Below are positions 1 through 7,919 of a stretch of 64,000 nt of DNA, piece by piece. Position 1 is the first letter of the stretch. Every line of letters starts with the position of its first letter. Made by a program: the position numbers and the translations under genes. The notes under the pieces are model-generated. The model made no database searches, was not told the DNA's origin, and saw only the letters and a program-made list of their open reading frames with translations. Origin of the DNA: Lacihabitans sp. CCS-44 (GTDB taxonomy: Bacteria; Bacteroidota; Bacteroidia; Cytophagales; Spirosomataceae); the NCBI RefSeq assembly GCF_024343735.1, contig NZ_RJUE01000061.1, positions 310,001 through 374,000 of the forward strand, given 5' to 3'.

Positions 1-2
1 TG

Positions 3-176
3 GCAAAAAGAAGGTTACCAAAATTAGAACTACCCAAATTCGATTCATCGGATATATTGTTTAAAAGTGCAACAATCATCTGTTTTATACTGAAATGTTT
101 AATAAACTCCCACGAATATTTTTACGATAATGATTTTAAAGTAAAAACGATAATCTTTGAAGTTCTCCCTGTGTAG
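3..176 (+). CDS. Possible 3' end of a truncated gene (unknown)
   Basis: An open frame runs from the window edge for 57 codons to a TAG stop at 174-176. The composition looks protein-like: a basic start, a hydrophobic stretch (SATIICFILKCL) and a charged end. No family is recognised. In DNA this AT-rich a stop-free run of this length can occur by chance, so this is a weak call. The gene body, if real, lies left of the window. Confidence 0.25.
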   Translation, partial: AKRRLPKLELPKFDSSDILFKSATIICFILKCLINSHEYFYDNDFKVKTIIFEVLPV

Positions 177-374
177 ACTTAAAATTGAATATTTTTATAT
201 CCTTAAATTCAGGATATTCGGAGATAGAGCTAAACAAAACTAGTAAATATTAGGAATAAAGCAAGAGTTTTTTAAGATTTATTTTTTGTAACTAATTGTT
301 TTCGTGTCGGTTATAAACAAAAGCGGACAGGGAACTCTAGTTCTCTGTCCGCTTTTTCAACACTTTATATTCAT
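177..374. other. Intergenic, AT-rich; only a terminator seen
   Basis: No further coding potential was found here. The only clear structure is the hairpin at 319-357, listed separately. Confidence 0.5.
319..357 (-). terminator. Terminator of the small secreted protein gene
   Basis: Thirteen-base stem (GCGGACAGGGAAC paired with GTTCTCTGTCCGC, one G-U pair) with a 4-base loop. Read on the minus strand it ends in CTTTTGTTT, 17 bases after the stop codon of the gene at 375-755. T-runs on both sides would let it work in both directions. Confidence 0.8.
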
Positions 375-755
375 TTAGATAATTTCAGGAATCTCAATCA
401 ATTCCAATTCCTCACTTCCAAGTTGAATATCCTCTTTGATTTCCCACAAATATTTGAAAACGGTAACTGCTTGGTCAATTCTCTTAATTTTTTCTTCAGT
501 ACGAAAGTCTGGATTATTAGAAATCTTATCTTTCATCTCAGCAGCTGCTGATAAAAAAGCGGCTTGCTCGGCTTCTGATTTATACATAAAATCTACGTTG
601 GAAGTTTTGTAAGTATAAACTACCTCTTTGAAGACCTCCCATGGGTTTTCTGAAATTGATGTGTTTGAAGCTTTTTCTCCTTCAGCTGCGAAAGAACCCA
701 AACTGATAAAACTTAAACCTAAAGCGATAACGAATGATGTTGCTAACTTTTTCAT
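375..755 (-). CDS. Small secreted protein of unknown function (126 aa)
   Basis: Residues 1-23 form a classical Sec signal peptide: MKK, then a hydrophobic core ending near SFA-AEG. The mature part of about 100 residues is acidic, probably helical and free of cysteines. It contains NPWEVFKEVVYTYKTSNVDFMYKS and an alternating charged middle. No family is recognised. It stands alone, has its own terminator and lies at the start of the AT-rich accessory stretch. Likely periplasmic or surface-exposed; the role cannot be inferred. Confidence 0.75.
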   Translation of the reverse strand: MKKLATSFVIALGLSFISLGSFAAEGEKASNTSISENPWEVFKEVVYTYKTSNVDFMYKSEAEQAAFLSAAAEMKDKISNNPDFRTEEKIKRIDQAVTVFKYLWEIKEDIQLGSEELELIEIPEII

Positions 756-1137
756 GATGTAATTGTTTTTAATTGATTATTTGCTTCTTTGACCATAGGA
801 ATATCCAAAGGTTTAGTACTTGATAATCAACATTCTACCAATCATATCATTTAATCTACCAATGGCTGGATATTTTCTATGGATATGGTGTACGAGAATT
901 CTTGGGTTTTAAAAAGAATCTCCTCAAACTTTTGAAATAAATGGTTGTGATTGGAAAAGGTTCATGAAACTCTTATCATGGTTGTCTTTTTGTGTAATTC
1001 TTCAGGGTTAAGATGTTTGTTTGGATTTAAATTCTCTTTATCTAGCTTCGAGATTGTCTTGCGGAACAACTCGAAGAGCGGATCAATTAAGGATTTAATA
1101 AATTGCTAATAAATATAATTATATACTACAATTAAAT
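756..1137. other. Long intergenic region with a decayed reading frame
   Basis: This 382-base gap holds the interrupted frame at 851-1105 (listed separately). At about 835-865 on the plus strand the octamer CTACCAAT occurs twice, spaced by an AT-rich segment, which could be an operator or chance. No RNA gene or terminator was recognised. Confidence 0.5.
851..1105 (-). pseudogene. Possible gene remnant with one in-frame stop
   Basis: One minus-strand frame reads 47 codons (including DPLFELFRKTISKLDK and NPNKHLNPEELHKKT), then a TGA at plus 962-964, then 36 more codons in the same frame (NHNHLFQKFEEILFK, YTISIENIQPLVD) to a TAA at 851-853. Both halves have a protein-like residue mix and there is no good start codon. 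This fits a nonsense-inactivated, 5'-truncated gene, but no family is recognised and chance cannot be excluded. Confidence 0.3.
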
Positions 1138-1866
1138 TCAGTTCTTTGGAAATCTATAATTACAATCGATTAATGATTTTATTTCACTCTTTGGGATAAC
1201 CGTATTGGTATTATCACTGTTATTATGAATAATTATTATTGAAGGAGAATTATAAATTATATATTTTCCATAACCTGTTACAATTTCTTCTTTCTCCAAT
1301 TTTATAATATATTGTTCTTTTTTTGATTGTTCTATTTTTAAAATATTAGAAAATACTAAAACCAAAAACAATAACAAAATCCATGTGAAATATCTAAATA
1401 TTGTATTTGAGATATTAAAAATCATAGAAGAATCTATAAAAGAAAGAAAAAATATAACAAGGATTATAAGTACCAAAGTATCGAATTCTCTAATAAAAAC
1501 TTTAAAAAGATAAACATCAACACTTTGGTAGATTCCTGAAACTATTATATAAAATAGATATATTATAGCTAAAAAAATTTGAACTTTCGTTGCTCTATTT
1601 CTTTGTATTTTTTGAGTATTAAAAAAAAAATAGAAAGTAATAAATGCTATCAATGTCAAAAAACCAATATCTAAAAAACTTCTAAAAAAATAGATCAAAG
1701 CCTCTTGAAGATTGATGTAAGGTAGAATTGATATTTTGTAAAAACCATAGGAACTTTCAAAGCTTGCCAAAGAGAAAACAAAAAATAAACTCAAAAAAAT
1801 TGCCCAGTTCTCTCTAATCCATATTAAATCCTTCATAATGAGATGTATATTTTCAGAAATATACAT
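1138..1866 (-). CDS. Multi-pass membrane protein, unknown family (242 aa)
   Basis: About five hydrophobic helices lie between residues 20 and 175 (for example WAIFLSLFFVFSLASF, FLTLIAFITFYFFF, IFLAIIYLFYIIVSG, LVLIILVIFFLSFI and YFTWILLLFLVLVFSN). A soluble C-terminal tail of about 65 residues is rich in Lys, Glu, Ile and Asn and contains YIIYNSPSIIIIHNNSDN. The tail is probably cytoplasmic or periplasmic beta structure. No family is recognised. Flanked by large gaps and extremely AT-rich, consistent with acquired DNA. The start ATG lies near plus 1866; the next Met is ten codons in. Confidence 0.6.
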   Translation of the reverse strand: MYISENIHLIMKDLIWIRENWAIFLSLFFVFSLASFESSYGFYKISILPYINLQEALIYFFRSFLDIGFLTLIAFITFYFFFNTQKIQRNRATKVQIFLAIIYLFYIIVSGIYQSVDVYLFKVFIREFDTLVLIILVIFFLSFIDSSMIFNISNTIFRYFTWILLLFLVLVFSNILKIEQSKKEQYIIKLEKEEIVTGYGKYIIYNSPSIIIIHNNSDNTNTVIPKSEIKSLIDCNYRFPKN

Positions 1867-2200
1867 CGCCTATTTCAAATATCAAATTTTTCTTCCAAGA
1901 CAACCCATTCAAAAATCAATACAATGCTTCCAATGCATTAACTTTCTCCAATTCTTCCTAATTTACGGGGTTGGAGTTTTCTAATATGCATCCTTCCCCA
2001 ATAAAGCGAGGAAGTAATTAAGTAAAAGAATTTGTTAATAGAGGTGAAATTTGAGCAAATACAACGCTAATCTATTGTAGGATATGACTGTACTTTTGAT
2101 TTTTGATGAGAATTTACCTTTGAAAACATCGTTTTTGTCCAGTCGACCGAGCCTTTGAGTTAAAAACTGCAAAGCTATTTTCGTAGCATACATTATTCTT
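1867..2200. other. Intergenic region with a possible 52-codon ORF
   Basis: Apart from the short frame at 2035-2193 (listed separately), no gene, RNA or terminator could be recognised in this 334-base gap. Confidence 0.5.
2035..2193 (-). CDS. Possible small basic protein downstream of caspase gene (52 aa)
   Basis: An ATG-started frame begins 7 bases after the stop codon of the caspase-like gene. It encodes 52 residues including FLTQRLGRLDKNDVFKGKF and SYNRLALYLLKFHLY. About ten Lys/Arg against two or three acidic residues make it strongly basic. The close spacing and locally higher G+C hint that it is real and co-transcribed, but the length is within reach of chance and no family is recognised. 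Confidence 0.25.
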   Translation of the reverse strand: MYATKIALQFLTQRLGRLDKNDVFKGKFSSKIKSTVISYNRLALYLLKFHLY

Positions 2201-3532
2201 TCACTTTATTCTAAGCGTATTTTTAGGAATTTCTAAATACCCTCCTGCACTGATAACCTTTGGTAAATGATTATTTAAGTACAAGAATAAAGTAGTATCA
2301 TTTTGTGCAAATATTATATTCGATTCATTCATATATTGCACATAGTGCAAAAGTGACTCTTTGATTTCATTAATCCCATAATCATTTATGAATTTTTTAA
2401 TTTCAAGTTTGATGTTTGAATAATAAAATATGTCGGATATTTTTAATTCTTTTTCTGGTAAATATTGAAAATTTAAATTGTAATAGTAAAGATTTGGATA
2501 TGGTCCTCCTAAATAATGATAAACTTCGATAATCATACTTAAATACTGACGATTAATACCAACTATTTGATAACTAATTTCAAAACCTATATGTCTTTTC
2601 TGCTTATCTTTTACCATTTGTAAATAAACCTCTGAAATATCATTTCTAATTTCATTGATAATTTTTAAAGCAGAGCTTTGGATCTTATCATTAATACTTC
2701 TTTTATCAAAGAACAAACTTTCTGTAAATAATGGTAGAGTACACTTATACTCAAATTTTATCGGAAGATTTATATTAATATCTAATGAATAATTCTCAAC
2801 GATGTAGTCTGATGCTTTAAGATTTACTTGTTTTAAATTAAAAATGAAACTTCCTCCTTCATGTCCACAATTTGGGATTGTTCCAAATGAGGGTGTTTGA
2901 ATTCCTTTATCGTCAAATTTTAAAATTACTAGGTTTGAGATTTCAAAAAATGGAAGAGATAGCTTTTGGTTGTCTTCTAACTCTTTAATTAAAATATCAG
3001 CAAATGGGCTTCTACCGTCTTTAGGTCCATCGCTTACCTTTTCAATGCTTCCAGAAGTAAGGGCTAATCTTGACCTTTTTTTATTAAAAGCAATGAATCC
3101 ACCACCTCGAGTTTTTTCTTTCATTAGATCCCCAGAAAAACAAGAGTCCGAAATTACAGCAATATGGAAAGCCTTAGATGATCTTATAAAATTTATTACT
3201 TCATTTGTACCAAGCCATGTTGACGAATCTGAATGATCAGCATCAGATGGTAACCAATAAGATGTTTGTATAAATTCATCAAATTCTCCGTGTCCTGCGA
3301 AAACTAAAACTATATTATCTTCAGGGATGGCGTTAATAAAAATGTCTTTTAATTTATTGAAAAGGTTTTTTCTTGTTGTTTGTTCTTCTCCTGAGATTAG
3401 TAAAGTATCATCAAATTGGTATCTACTTTTCAAAAGTGACATCAATGTATTAACGTCATTAAAGCAATTATTTAGATTTTCAATATTGACATCATTATAT
3501 TTATCAATTGCTATACAAACTAAAGTATTCAA
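2201..3532 (-). CDS. Caspase-like (C14) protease fused to an RsiV/PdaC-type domain (443 aa)
   Basis: Residues 1-235 form a caspase p20-like domain. It starts with LVCIAIDKYND, the catalytic His is H81 in LVFAGHGEFDE, and the catalytic Cys is C131 in VISDSCFSGD. It continues with ALTSGS and SPFADIL typical of metacaspase/C14 proteins. Residues about 240-443 resemble the DUF4163/DUF3298 module of RsiV and PdaC: a GG-x-YPN segment (342-347), an LKISDIF element, and TTLFLYLNNHLP followed by GGYLEIP near the end. No signal peptide, so probably cytoplasmic. Both catalytic residues are present. The caspase call is firm; the C-terminal assignment is by motif resemblance. The substrate is unknown. Confidence 0.85.
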   Translation of the reverse strand: MNTLVCIAIDKYNDVNIENLNNCFNDVNTLMSLLKSRYQFDDTLLISGEEQTTRKNLFNKLKDIFINAIPEDNIVLVFAGHGEFDEFIQTSYWLPSDADHSDSSTWLGTNEVINFIRSSKAFHIAVISDSCFSGDLMKEKTRGGGFIAFNKKRSRLALTSGSIEKVSDGPKDGRSPFADILIKELEDNQKLSLPFFEISNLVILKFDDKGIQTPSFGTIPNCGHEGGSFIFNLKQVNLKASDYIVENYSLDININLPIKFEYKCTLPLFTESLFFDKRSINDKIQSSALKIINEIRNDISEVYLQMVKDKQKRHIGFEISYQIVGINRQYLSMIIEVYHYLGGPYPNLYYYNLNFQYLPEKELKISDIFYYSNIKLEIKKFINDYGINEIKESLLHYVQYMNESNIIFAQNDTTLFLYLNNHLPKVISAGGYLEIPKNTLRIK

Positions 3533-3898
3533 AGTTTTGTGTATTTTAAAATTTTTCCAACGCTCGCAAGCAAGATGATTTTGGAGCGAGTGTTGAGTTA
3601 ATTAGTTGATTATCAAACTTTTACTTGCTTGCTTACGTTTGAGACAAAGGACTGTGAATGCCAACGCTAATCAAATGTCCCCAACCAAATGAGCGACCCA
3701 AAGATATAAAAAAAGTAGCCACTATGGAATAGTATAAACCTCAAAGTTTTCGAGAAAAATGCTTTAAGATTATTTTCTTTATCAAACGTTCCAAAAAACT
3801 TGAAGGAAAGTAACCTTTGAACGATGAAGTAATTTGAGAACTAACATTTGAAACTTCGTTAGCTTTCTGTCGTAAGTGTTTATGAAATTGAAAATAGA
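3533..3898. other. Intergenic region with an inverted repeat, no gene
   Basis: No coding frame was convincing in this 366-base gap. It carries the hairpin at 3558-3595. It also holds a second pair of complementary words, GCAAGCAAG (about 3566) and CTTGCTTGC (about 3624), which could form an alternative fold. Confidence 0.5.
3558..3595. repeat. Inverted repeat upstream of the caspase-like gene
   Basis: CAACGCTCGC and GCGAGTGTTG can pair over ten positions (one G-U) around an 18-base loop. It lies 26 bases upstream of the caspase-like gene, in its likely leader, and has no T-tail, so it is not an obvious terminator. Could be an operator, a leader structure or a small intergenic repeat. Confidence 0.45.
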
Positions 3899-4651
3899 CT
3901 AAATAAAATTTTTGTACTTAGCTCCACTGCACTCGAAACATACCCCATTTTGAACATGATTATATTCTGGAAAATAACCTGCTCCAAAACATCTTGAGCA
4001 AGGGGTTAAAGTTCCGATTATTTTACCATTTATATCTAAATGAGGAATTTTTTCATTTTTGTGTAGGTCTTCATGACAATCCCAGCATAGTGTTGTCAAT
4101 GCTTCATTTGGATACTCCCAAGGCTGTTTACCAGTTTGATAATATTTATGATGTATATGAAGGTTTTTACAAACTAACCATTTTATTTCTATTTCGTCAC
4201 ATGCTTTTACAAACTCTACTTCATACTTATTTTGTGCGATTCTAAATTCATCGTTTATGACCGAAAAAGGCATTTTATTCCTTAATAGCTCAATATCCTC
4301 AGAGTTTTGAAATTTTGGAACATCTAAAAAAGCTATTAAATTTTGGTATTTATTTTCTGGACTGAAGGAGAATAATGCCAAAGTTCTATGATTCTTGTTG
4401 GTTGAAATTAATTGAATGAAATCTTTGAAATTAAGTTCATTTGAAAAATGCCGTAAATCTTGTTTCAACAAATATGAGTATCCTGTAATAATAATTTTTT
4501 CTTTGTAAAATGACAATCCAATAGATGATAAATAAAATTGATTTAGGTGTTTTTGATTTTTACAATTTTGACATACCATTTTATCTCTTGCTAAAATCTC
4601 TTGTCTTTTGAAAGACCATTCTTTGCTTTGCAATAATTCAGAATAGGTCAT
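3899..4651 (-). CDS. HNH endonuclease-like protein with internal insert and zinc ribbon (250 aa)
   Basis: The N-terminus (residues 1-33) has the classical HNH lead-in: W-x3-R-x2-ILARD, then CQNCKN with a CxxC pair. The His-His part of the motif appears only at about residue 165 (LHIHHKYY), followed by NEALTTLCWDCHEDLH, giving a second CxxC and the final His. About 115 residues separate the two halves. After residue 210 comes a second Cys cluster, CSRCFGAGYF and GVCFECSGAKY, resembling a DnaJ-type zinc ribbon. Probably a zinc-stabilised nuclease fold; substrate unknown. It neighbours the caspase-like gene but is 366 bases upstream and need not be co-transcribed. Confidence 0.75.
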   Translation of the reverse strand: MTYSELLQSKEWSFKRQEILARDKMVCQNCKNQKHLNQFYLSSIGLSFYKEKIIITGYSYLLKQDLRHFSNELNFKDFIQLISTNKNHRTLALFSFSPENKYQNLIAFLDVPKFQNSEDIELLRNKMPFSVINDEFRIAQNKYEVEFVKACDEIEIKWLVCKNLHIHHKYYQTGKQPWEYPNEALTTLCWDCHEDLHKNEKIPHLDINGKIIGTLTPCSRCFGAGYFPEYNHVQNGVCFECSGAKYKNFI

Positions 4652-4809
4652 AGCTATATTTTGTTAGTTATAAAATAGTTCCAACATTTAAAATACGCAT
4701 CAAGGAGTCGATAAATATTCTAGATAATGAATACTCTATGTGCTAATTTTGTCTTTAATTTTTTTTCAGAAAGCCAAAAATACCAATTTTTTTTTAATAT
4801 TTAAATCAC

Positions 4810-4836
4810 AAAAAAGGGCGACTTGAAAAGTCGCCC
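4810..4836 (-). terminator. Terminator of sucC
   Basis: Perfect nine-base stem (GGGCGACTT / AAGTCGCCC) with a 3-base loop. On the minus strand it is followed by TTTTTTGTG, 27 bases past the sucC stop codon. Confidence 0.9.
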
Positions 4837-4862
4837 CACACACAAAATATCTATAAAAAATC

Positions 4863-6074
4863 TTACGCCAACACCTTAGTAATCAATTCAGCAGCGTCTT
4901 TAAGCAATACGGCTGAGTACACTTTTAGGCCTGAGTCGTTTATTATTTTGGCTCCTTCTTCAGCGTTGGTACCTTGTAGTCTTACGATAATCGGCACCGG
5001 AATATCTCCGATAGACTTGTAGGCTTCTACAATACCTGCAGCCACCCTATCGCAACGTACAATTCCTCCGAAAATGTTCACGAAGATTGCTTTAACGTTA
5101 GGGTCTTTCAATATCAATCTGAAACCAGCTTCTACTGTTACGGCATTTGCACCACCACCTACGTCTAAGAAGTTAGCCGGATCACCACCTTTAAGTTTGA
5201 TGATATCCATAGTCGCCATGGCCAAACCAGCTCCGTTCACCATACAACCCACGTTTCCGTCTAGTTTTACATAGTTCAAGTCGCTTTCAGAAGCTTCTAC
5301 TTCCATAGGATCTTCCTCGGCTTTGTCTCTCAAGGCTGCCAAGTCTTTGTGACGAAACAGGGCGTTGTCGTCCAAACTTACTTTGGCATCTACGGCCAAT
5401 ATTTTATCGTCAGAAGTTTTCAAAACTGGGTTAATCTCAAACATAGCCGAGTCAGTTTCTTCGTAAGCTTTGTAAAGGCTCATCAAGAAAGCAACCATTT
5501 CTTTGTTGGCATTGCCTGTCATACCTAGTTTATAGGCCACCTTACGAGCCTGAAAGCCCTGTAAACCTACTCTTGGGTCTATCCACTCTTTGATGATTTT
5601 CTCTGGTGTGTGCTCAGCCACTTCTTCAATGTCCATTCCACCTTCGGTAGAGGCCATGATTACGTTACAAGCTCTGCCTCTATCCAAAAGAATAGAAACG
5701 TACAATTCTTTAGGCTCAGAATCACCAGGATAATATACGTCTTCGGCAACCAAAATTTTGTTTACCACCTTTCCTTCAGCACCTGTCTGAATGGTCACGA
5801 GTGTATTTCCAAGCAAATTCGTAGCGATGGTTTGCACGTCATCAGCAGATTTGGCCAATTGCACACCTCTTTGCTCAGTTCCAACAATTTTCCCTTTTCC
5901 TCTACCACCTGCATGTATCTGAGATTTTACAACCGCAAACTTCGAATTTGTTCTTTCGGCTATTTGCTGATAAGCAGCTATGGCCTCTTCTGGCGTAGAA
6001 GCAACAATTCCTTGTTGAACTCTTACACCATATTTCGATAAAATTTCTTTACCTTGGTACTCGTGAATATTCAT
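4863..6074 (-). CDS. sucC: Succinyl-CoA ligase (ADP-forming) beta subunit
   Basis: Catalyses the nucleotide-binding half of succinyl-CoA + ADP + Pi to succinate + ATP + CoA in the TCA cycle, as a partner of SucD. The protein starts MNIHEYQGKEIL as in the family. It has the ATP-grasp domain (glycine-rich GGRGKGKIVG near residue 57) and the C-terminal CoA-ligase domain with GGGANAVTVEAGF and NIFGGIVRCD. At 403 residues it is slightly longer than the E. coli protein. sucD is not in this window, so the two subunits are encoded apart here. Transcribed alone, divergent from the ABC ATPase gene, with its own terminator. Confidence 0.97.
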   Translation of the reverse strand: MNIHEYQGKEILSKYGVRVQQGIVASTPEEAIAAYQQIAERTNSKFAVVKSQIHAGGRGKGKIVGTEQRGVQLAKSADDVQTIATNLLGNTLVTIQTGAEGKVVNKILVAEDVYYPGDSEPKELYVSILLDRGRACNVIMASTEGGMDIEEVAEHTPEKIIKEWIDPRVGLQGFQARKVAYKLGMTGNANKEMVAFLMSLYKAYEETDSAMFEINPVLKTSDDKILAVDAKVSLDDNALFRHKDLAALRDKAEEDPMEVEASESDLNYVKLDGNVGCMVNGAGLAMATMDIIKLKGGDPANFLDVGGGANAVTVEAGFRLILKDPNVKAIFVNIFGGIVRCDRVAAGIVEAYKSIGDIPVPIIVRLQGTNAEEGAKIINDSGLKVYSAVLLKDAAELITKVLA

Positions 6075-6184
6075 AATTTATTAAATAAAAATTGAACTTT
6101 TCTAATTTTTTGCCAAATTAGCAAATTATTATACTTTTTAAAAATTTATTTCGAAAAAATACACAAAGAATTACAGAAAAATAT

Positions 6185-6835
6185 ATGTTGGAAGGATCAA
6201 ACATTTACAAAAAATACGGCTCAATTGAGGTTTTAAAGGATATTTCATTGCAAATACAGCCTTCGGAGATAGTTTCCATAGTCGGAGCATCAGGAGCTGG
6301 TAAGAGCACGCTTTTGCATATATTAGGTACGCTAGACAAGGCCGATCTGGGAAAAATATATTTGGATAAAATAGAGTTGAGCCAATTGGATAACAAGGCT
6401 TTGGCCAAAGTAAGAAACGAGAAAATTGGCTTTATTTTCCAGTTTCACAATCTTATGGCAGAGCTTACGGCTAAAGAAAATATCTGTTTGCCAGCTTGGG
6501 TAGGGAAAAAAAGCAAAGAAGAAACCGAAAAGCGGGCCGAAATTTTATTGGATGCCTTGAAAATTTCGCACCGAGCCGATCATTTACCATCCGAACTGTC
6601 GGGTGGCGAACAACAGCGTGTGGCGGTTGCTAGAGCTTTGATAAACTCGCCAAAATTTGTATTTGCCGACGAGCCCAGTGGAAACCTAGACACCAAAAAC
6701 GCTGAAGAGCTTCATGCATTATTTTTTGAGTTAAGAAACAATTTCGGATGTTCTTTTGTCATAGTAACTCATAATCCATCCCTTGCCGAACGCTCAGACC
6801 GCACTATTGAACTGAAAGATGGGAGGATTTTGTGA
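6185..6835 (+). CDS. LolD/FtsE-type ABC transporter ATPase (216 aa)
   Basis: A single nucleotide-binding domain with Walker A GASGAGKST (34-42), a Q-loop in FIFQFHNLMAELT, signature LSGGEQQR followed by VAVARAL, Walker B with FVFADEPSGNLD, and an H-loop in VTHNPS. The SGNLD ending of Walker B and the length are typical of the LolD/MacB/FtsE group, which powers lipoprotein release or MacB-type export. No permease is adjacent; a LolC/E-type permease lies at 33176-34387 and may be its partner (inference). The ATG was chosen because the ABC fold starts within a few residues of it. Confidence 0.88.
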   Translation: MLEGSNIYKKYGSIEVLKDISLQIQPSEIVSIVGASGAGKSTLLHILGTLDKADLGKIYLDKIELSQLDNKALAKVRNEKIGFIFQFHNLMAELTAKENICLPAWVGKKSKEETEKRAEILLDALKISHRADHLPSELSGGEQQRVAVARALINSPKFVFADEPSGNLDTKNAEELHALFFELRNNFGCSFVIVTHNPSLAERSDRTIELKDGRIL

Positions 6836-7151
6836 GAAGTAAAAATTAAATCTAATGGTTCTTATAAATCACAAAAATGTCCGTTTGCAAAATTTGATAG
6901 CACTGTGATTTCTAGTTAGGGGGATTTTTAATCAAATTTTTCATGAGGACTCATTTTTTGTGAGTGTTTTTTTGCTTACTTTTTTTCAAAAAAAAGTAAG
7001 TCCCCGCTGGAAAGGCGACGAAAGTGAATTAAATTTCAGTATTTAAGAAATTAGTATATTCATTTACTTAGTATTTTGCGACGTATCATAGTGATTAATG
7101 AATTCAGATTGCTATTCTCTTCGCTAATCACTAATTATTAATTCAAATTTT
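6836..7151. other. Intergenic region with a near-perfect palindrome, no gene
   Basis: Between lolD-like and the queuosine-precursor transporter no gene is seen. The region holds the palindrome at 6975-7000 and a C/G-richer stretch (7001-7025) unlike the rest of the spacer. Confidence 0.5.
6975..7000. repeat. Near-perfect palindrome, probable intergenic repeat
   Basis: CTTACTTTTTTT followed by one base and AAAAAAAAGTAAG: 12 complementary positions with practically no loop. It is followed by a CCCGCTGG segment rather than T-run, so it is not a standard terminator for the upstream gene. Its look (odd base composition, own boundary) suggests a member of a dispersed intergenic family; only one copy is visible here. 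Confidence 0.5.
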
Positions 7152-7919
7152 ATGATTGGATCAAAAAAACAACTCTTATTCATCATTCTCTGCGGCATCT
7201 TCATCACCAATGCCCTAGTTGCAGAGATAATCGGAGCTAAAATCTTCTCATTGGAAGGAGTTTTTGGACTAAAACCTGCTCAAATTGACTTTTTGGGCTA
7301 CAAATTAGACTTTAACCTCACAGCGGGAGTTCTGAACTGGCCAATCGTATTCATTATTTCGGATATCATCAATGAATATTTTGGAGTGAAAGGCGTAAAA
7401 ATCATCTCTTATTTAACAGCGGCCTTGATTGCTTATGCTTTTCTGATACTTTATGGAGCAACCAACCTGCCTCCAGCTCAGTTTTGGCTAGATATCAACA
7501 GTGTAGATGCTCAGGGCAAATCCTTGAATATAAACAACGCCTACAGTTTGATTTTACGTCAAGGTATGGGAATAATGCTGGGTAGTATCATTGCTTTTTT
7601 GTTTGGACAAATATTAGATGCTTTGATATTCAGAAAGTTAAGACAGATGACCACCAATAAGTTTCTATGGATTAGAGCCACGGGATCCACATTGGTTTCG
7701 CAGTTGATAGATAGTTTTGTGGTGTTATTTATTGCGTTTTTCTTGTTTGGAAATTGGCCTTTTAGCCAAATAATAGCTGTGGCGTCCGTAAATTATATCT
7801 ACAAATTCATTGTAGCCGTTTTAATGACACCTATTATTTACCTAATTCATTATGCCATAGACAAATATCTAGGTAAAAATGAATCCGATGATATGATAGA
7901 AAAAGCTACTTATCAGTAA
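7152..7919 (+). CDS. Queuosine precursor transporter family (YhhQ/DUF165, 255 aa)
   Basis: Integral membrane protein with about six helices. Conserved features include the N-terminal N-A-x3-AEIIGAKIF segment, WPIVFIISDIINEYFG, and a late ATGSTLVSQLIDSFVV helix, all hallmarks of the YhhQ/QPTR family (VUT_1). Family members import queuosine precursors (preQ0/preQ1) for tRNA modification. A 60-residue loop between helices is slightly longer than in E. coli YhhQ. Its last 14 bases overlap the convergent Cys-rich peptide gene. Confidence 0.9.
   Translation: MIGSKKQLLFIILCGIFITNALVAEIIGAKIFSLEGVFGLKPAQIDFLGYKLDFNLTAGVLNWPIVFIISDIINEYFGVKGVKIISYLTAALIAYAFLILYGATNLPPAQFWLDINSVDAQGKSLNINNAYSLILRQGMGIMLGSIIAFLFGQILDALIFRKLRQMTTNKFLWIRATGSTLVSQLIDSFVVLFIAFFLFGNWPFSQIIAVASVNYIYKFIVAVLMTPIIYLIHYAIDKYLGKNESDDMIEKATYQ

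Noticed and set aside
2201-4651. Calling the caspase and HNH genes a known antiviral defence system
   Set aside because: No reverse transcriptase, CBASS cyclase, TIR, restriction or Cas partner is seen; the gap between them is 366 bases. Only the possibility is noted.
5610-6041. 143-codon plus-strand frame across sucC
   Set aside because: Antisense shadow of the clearly conserved sucC gene.
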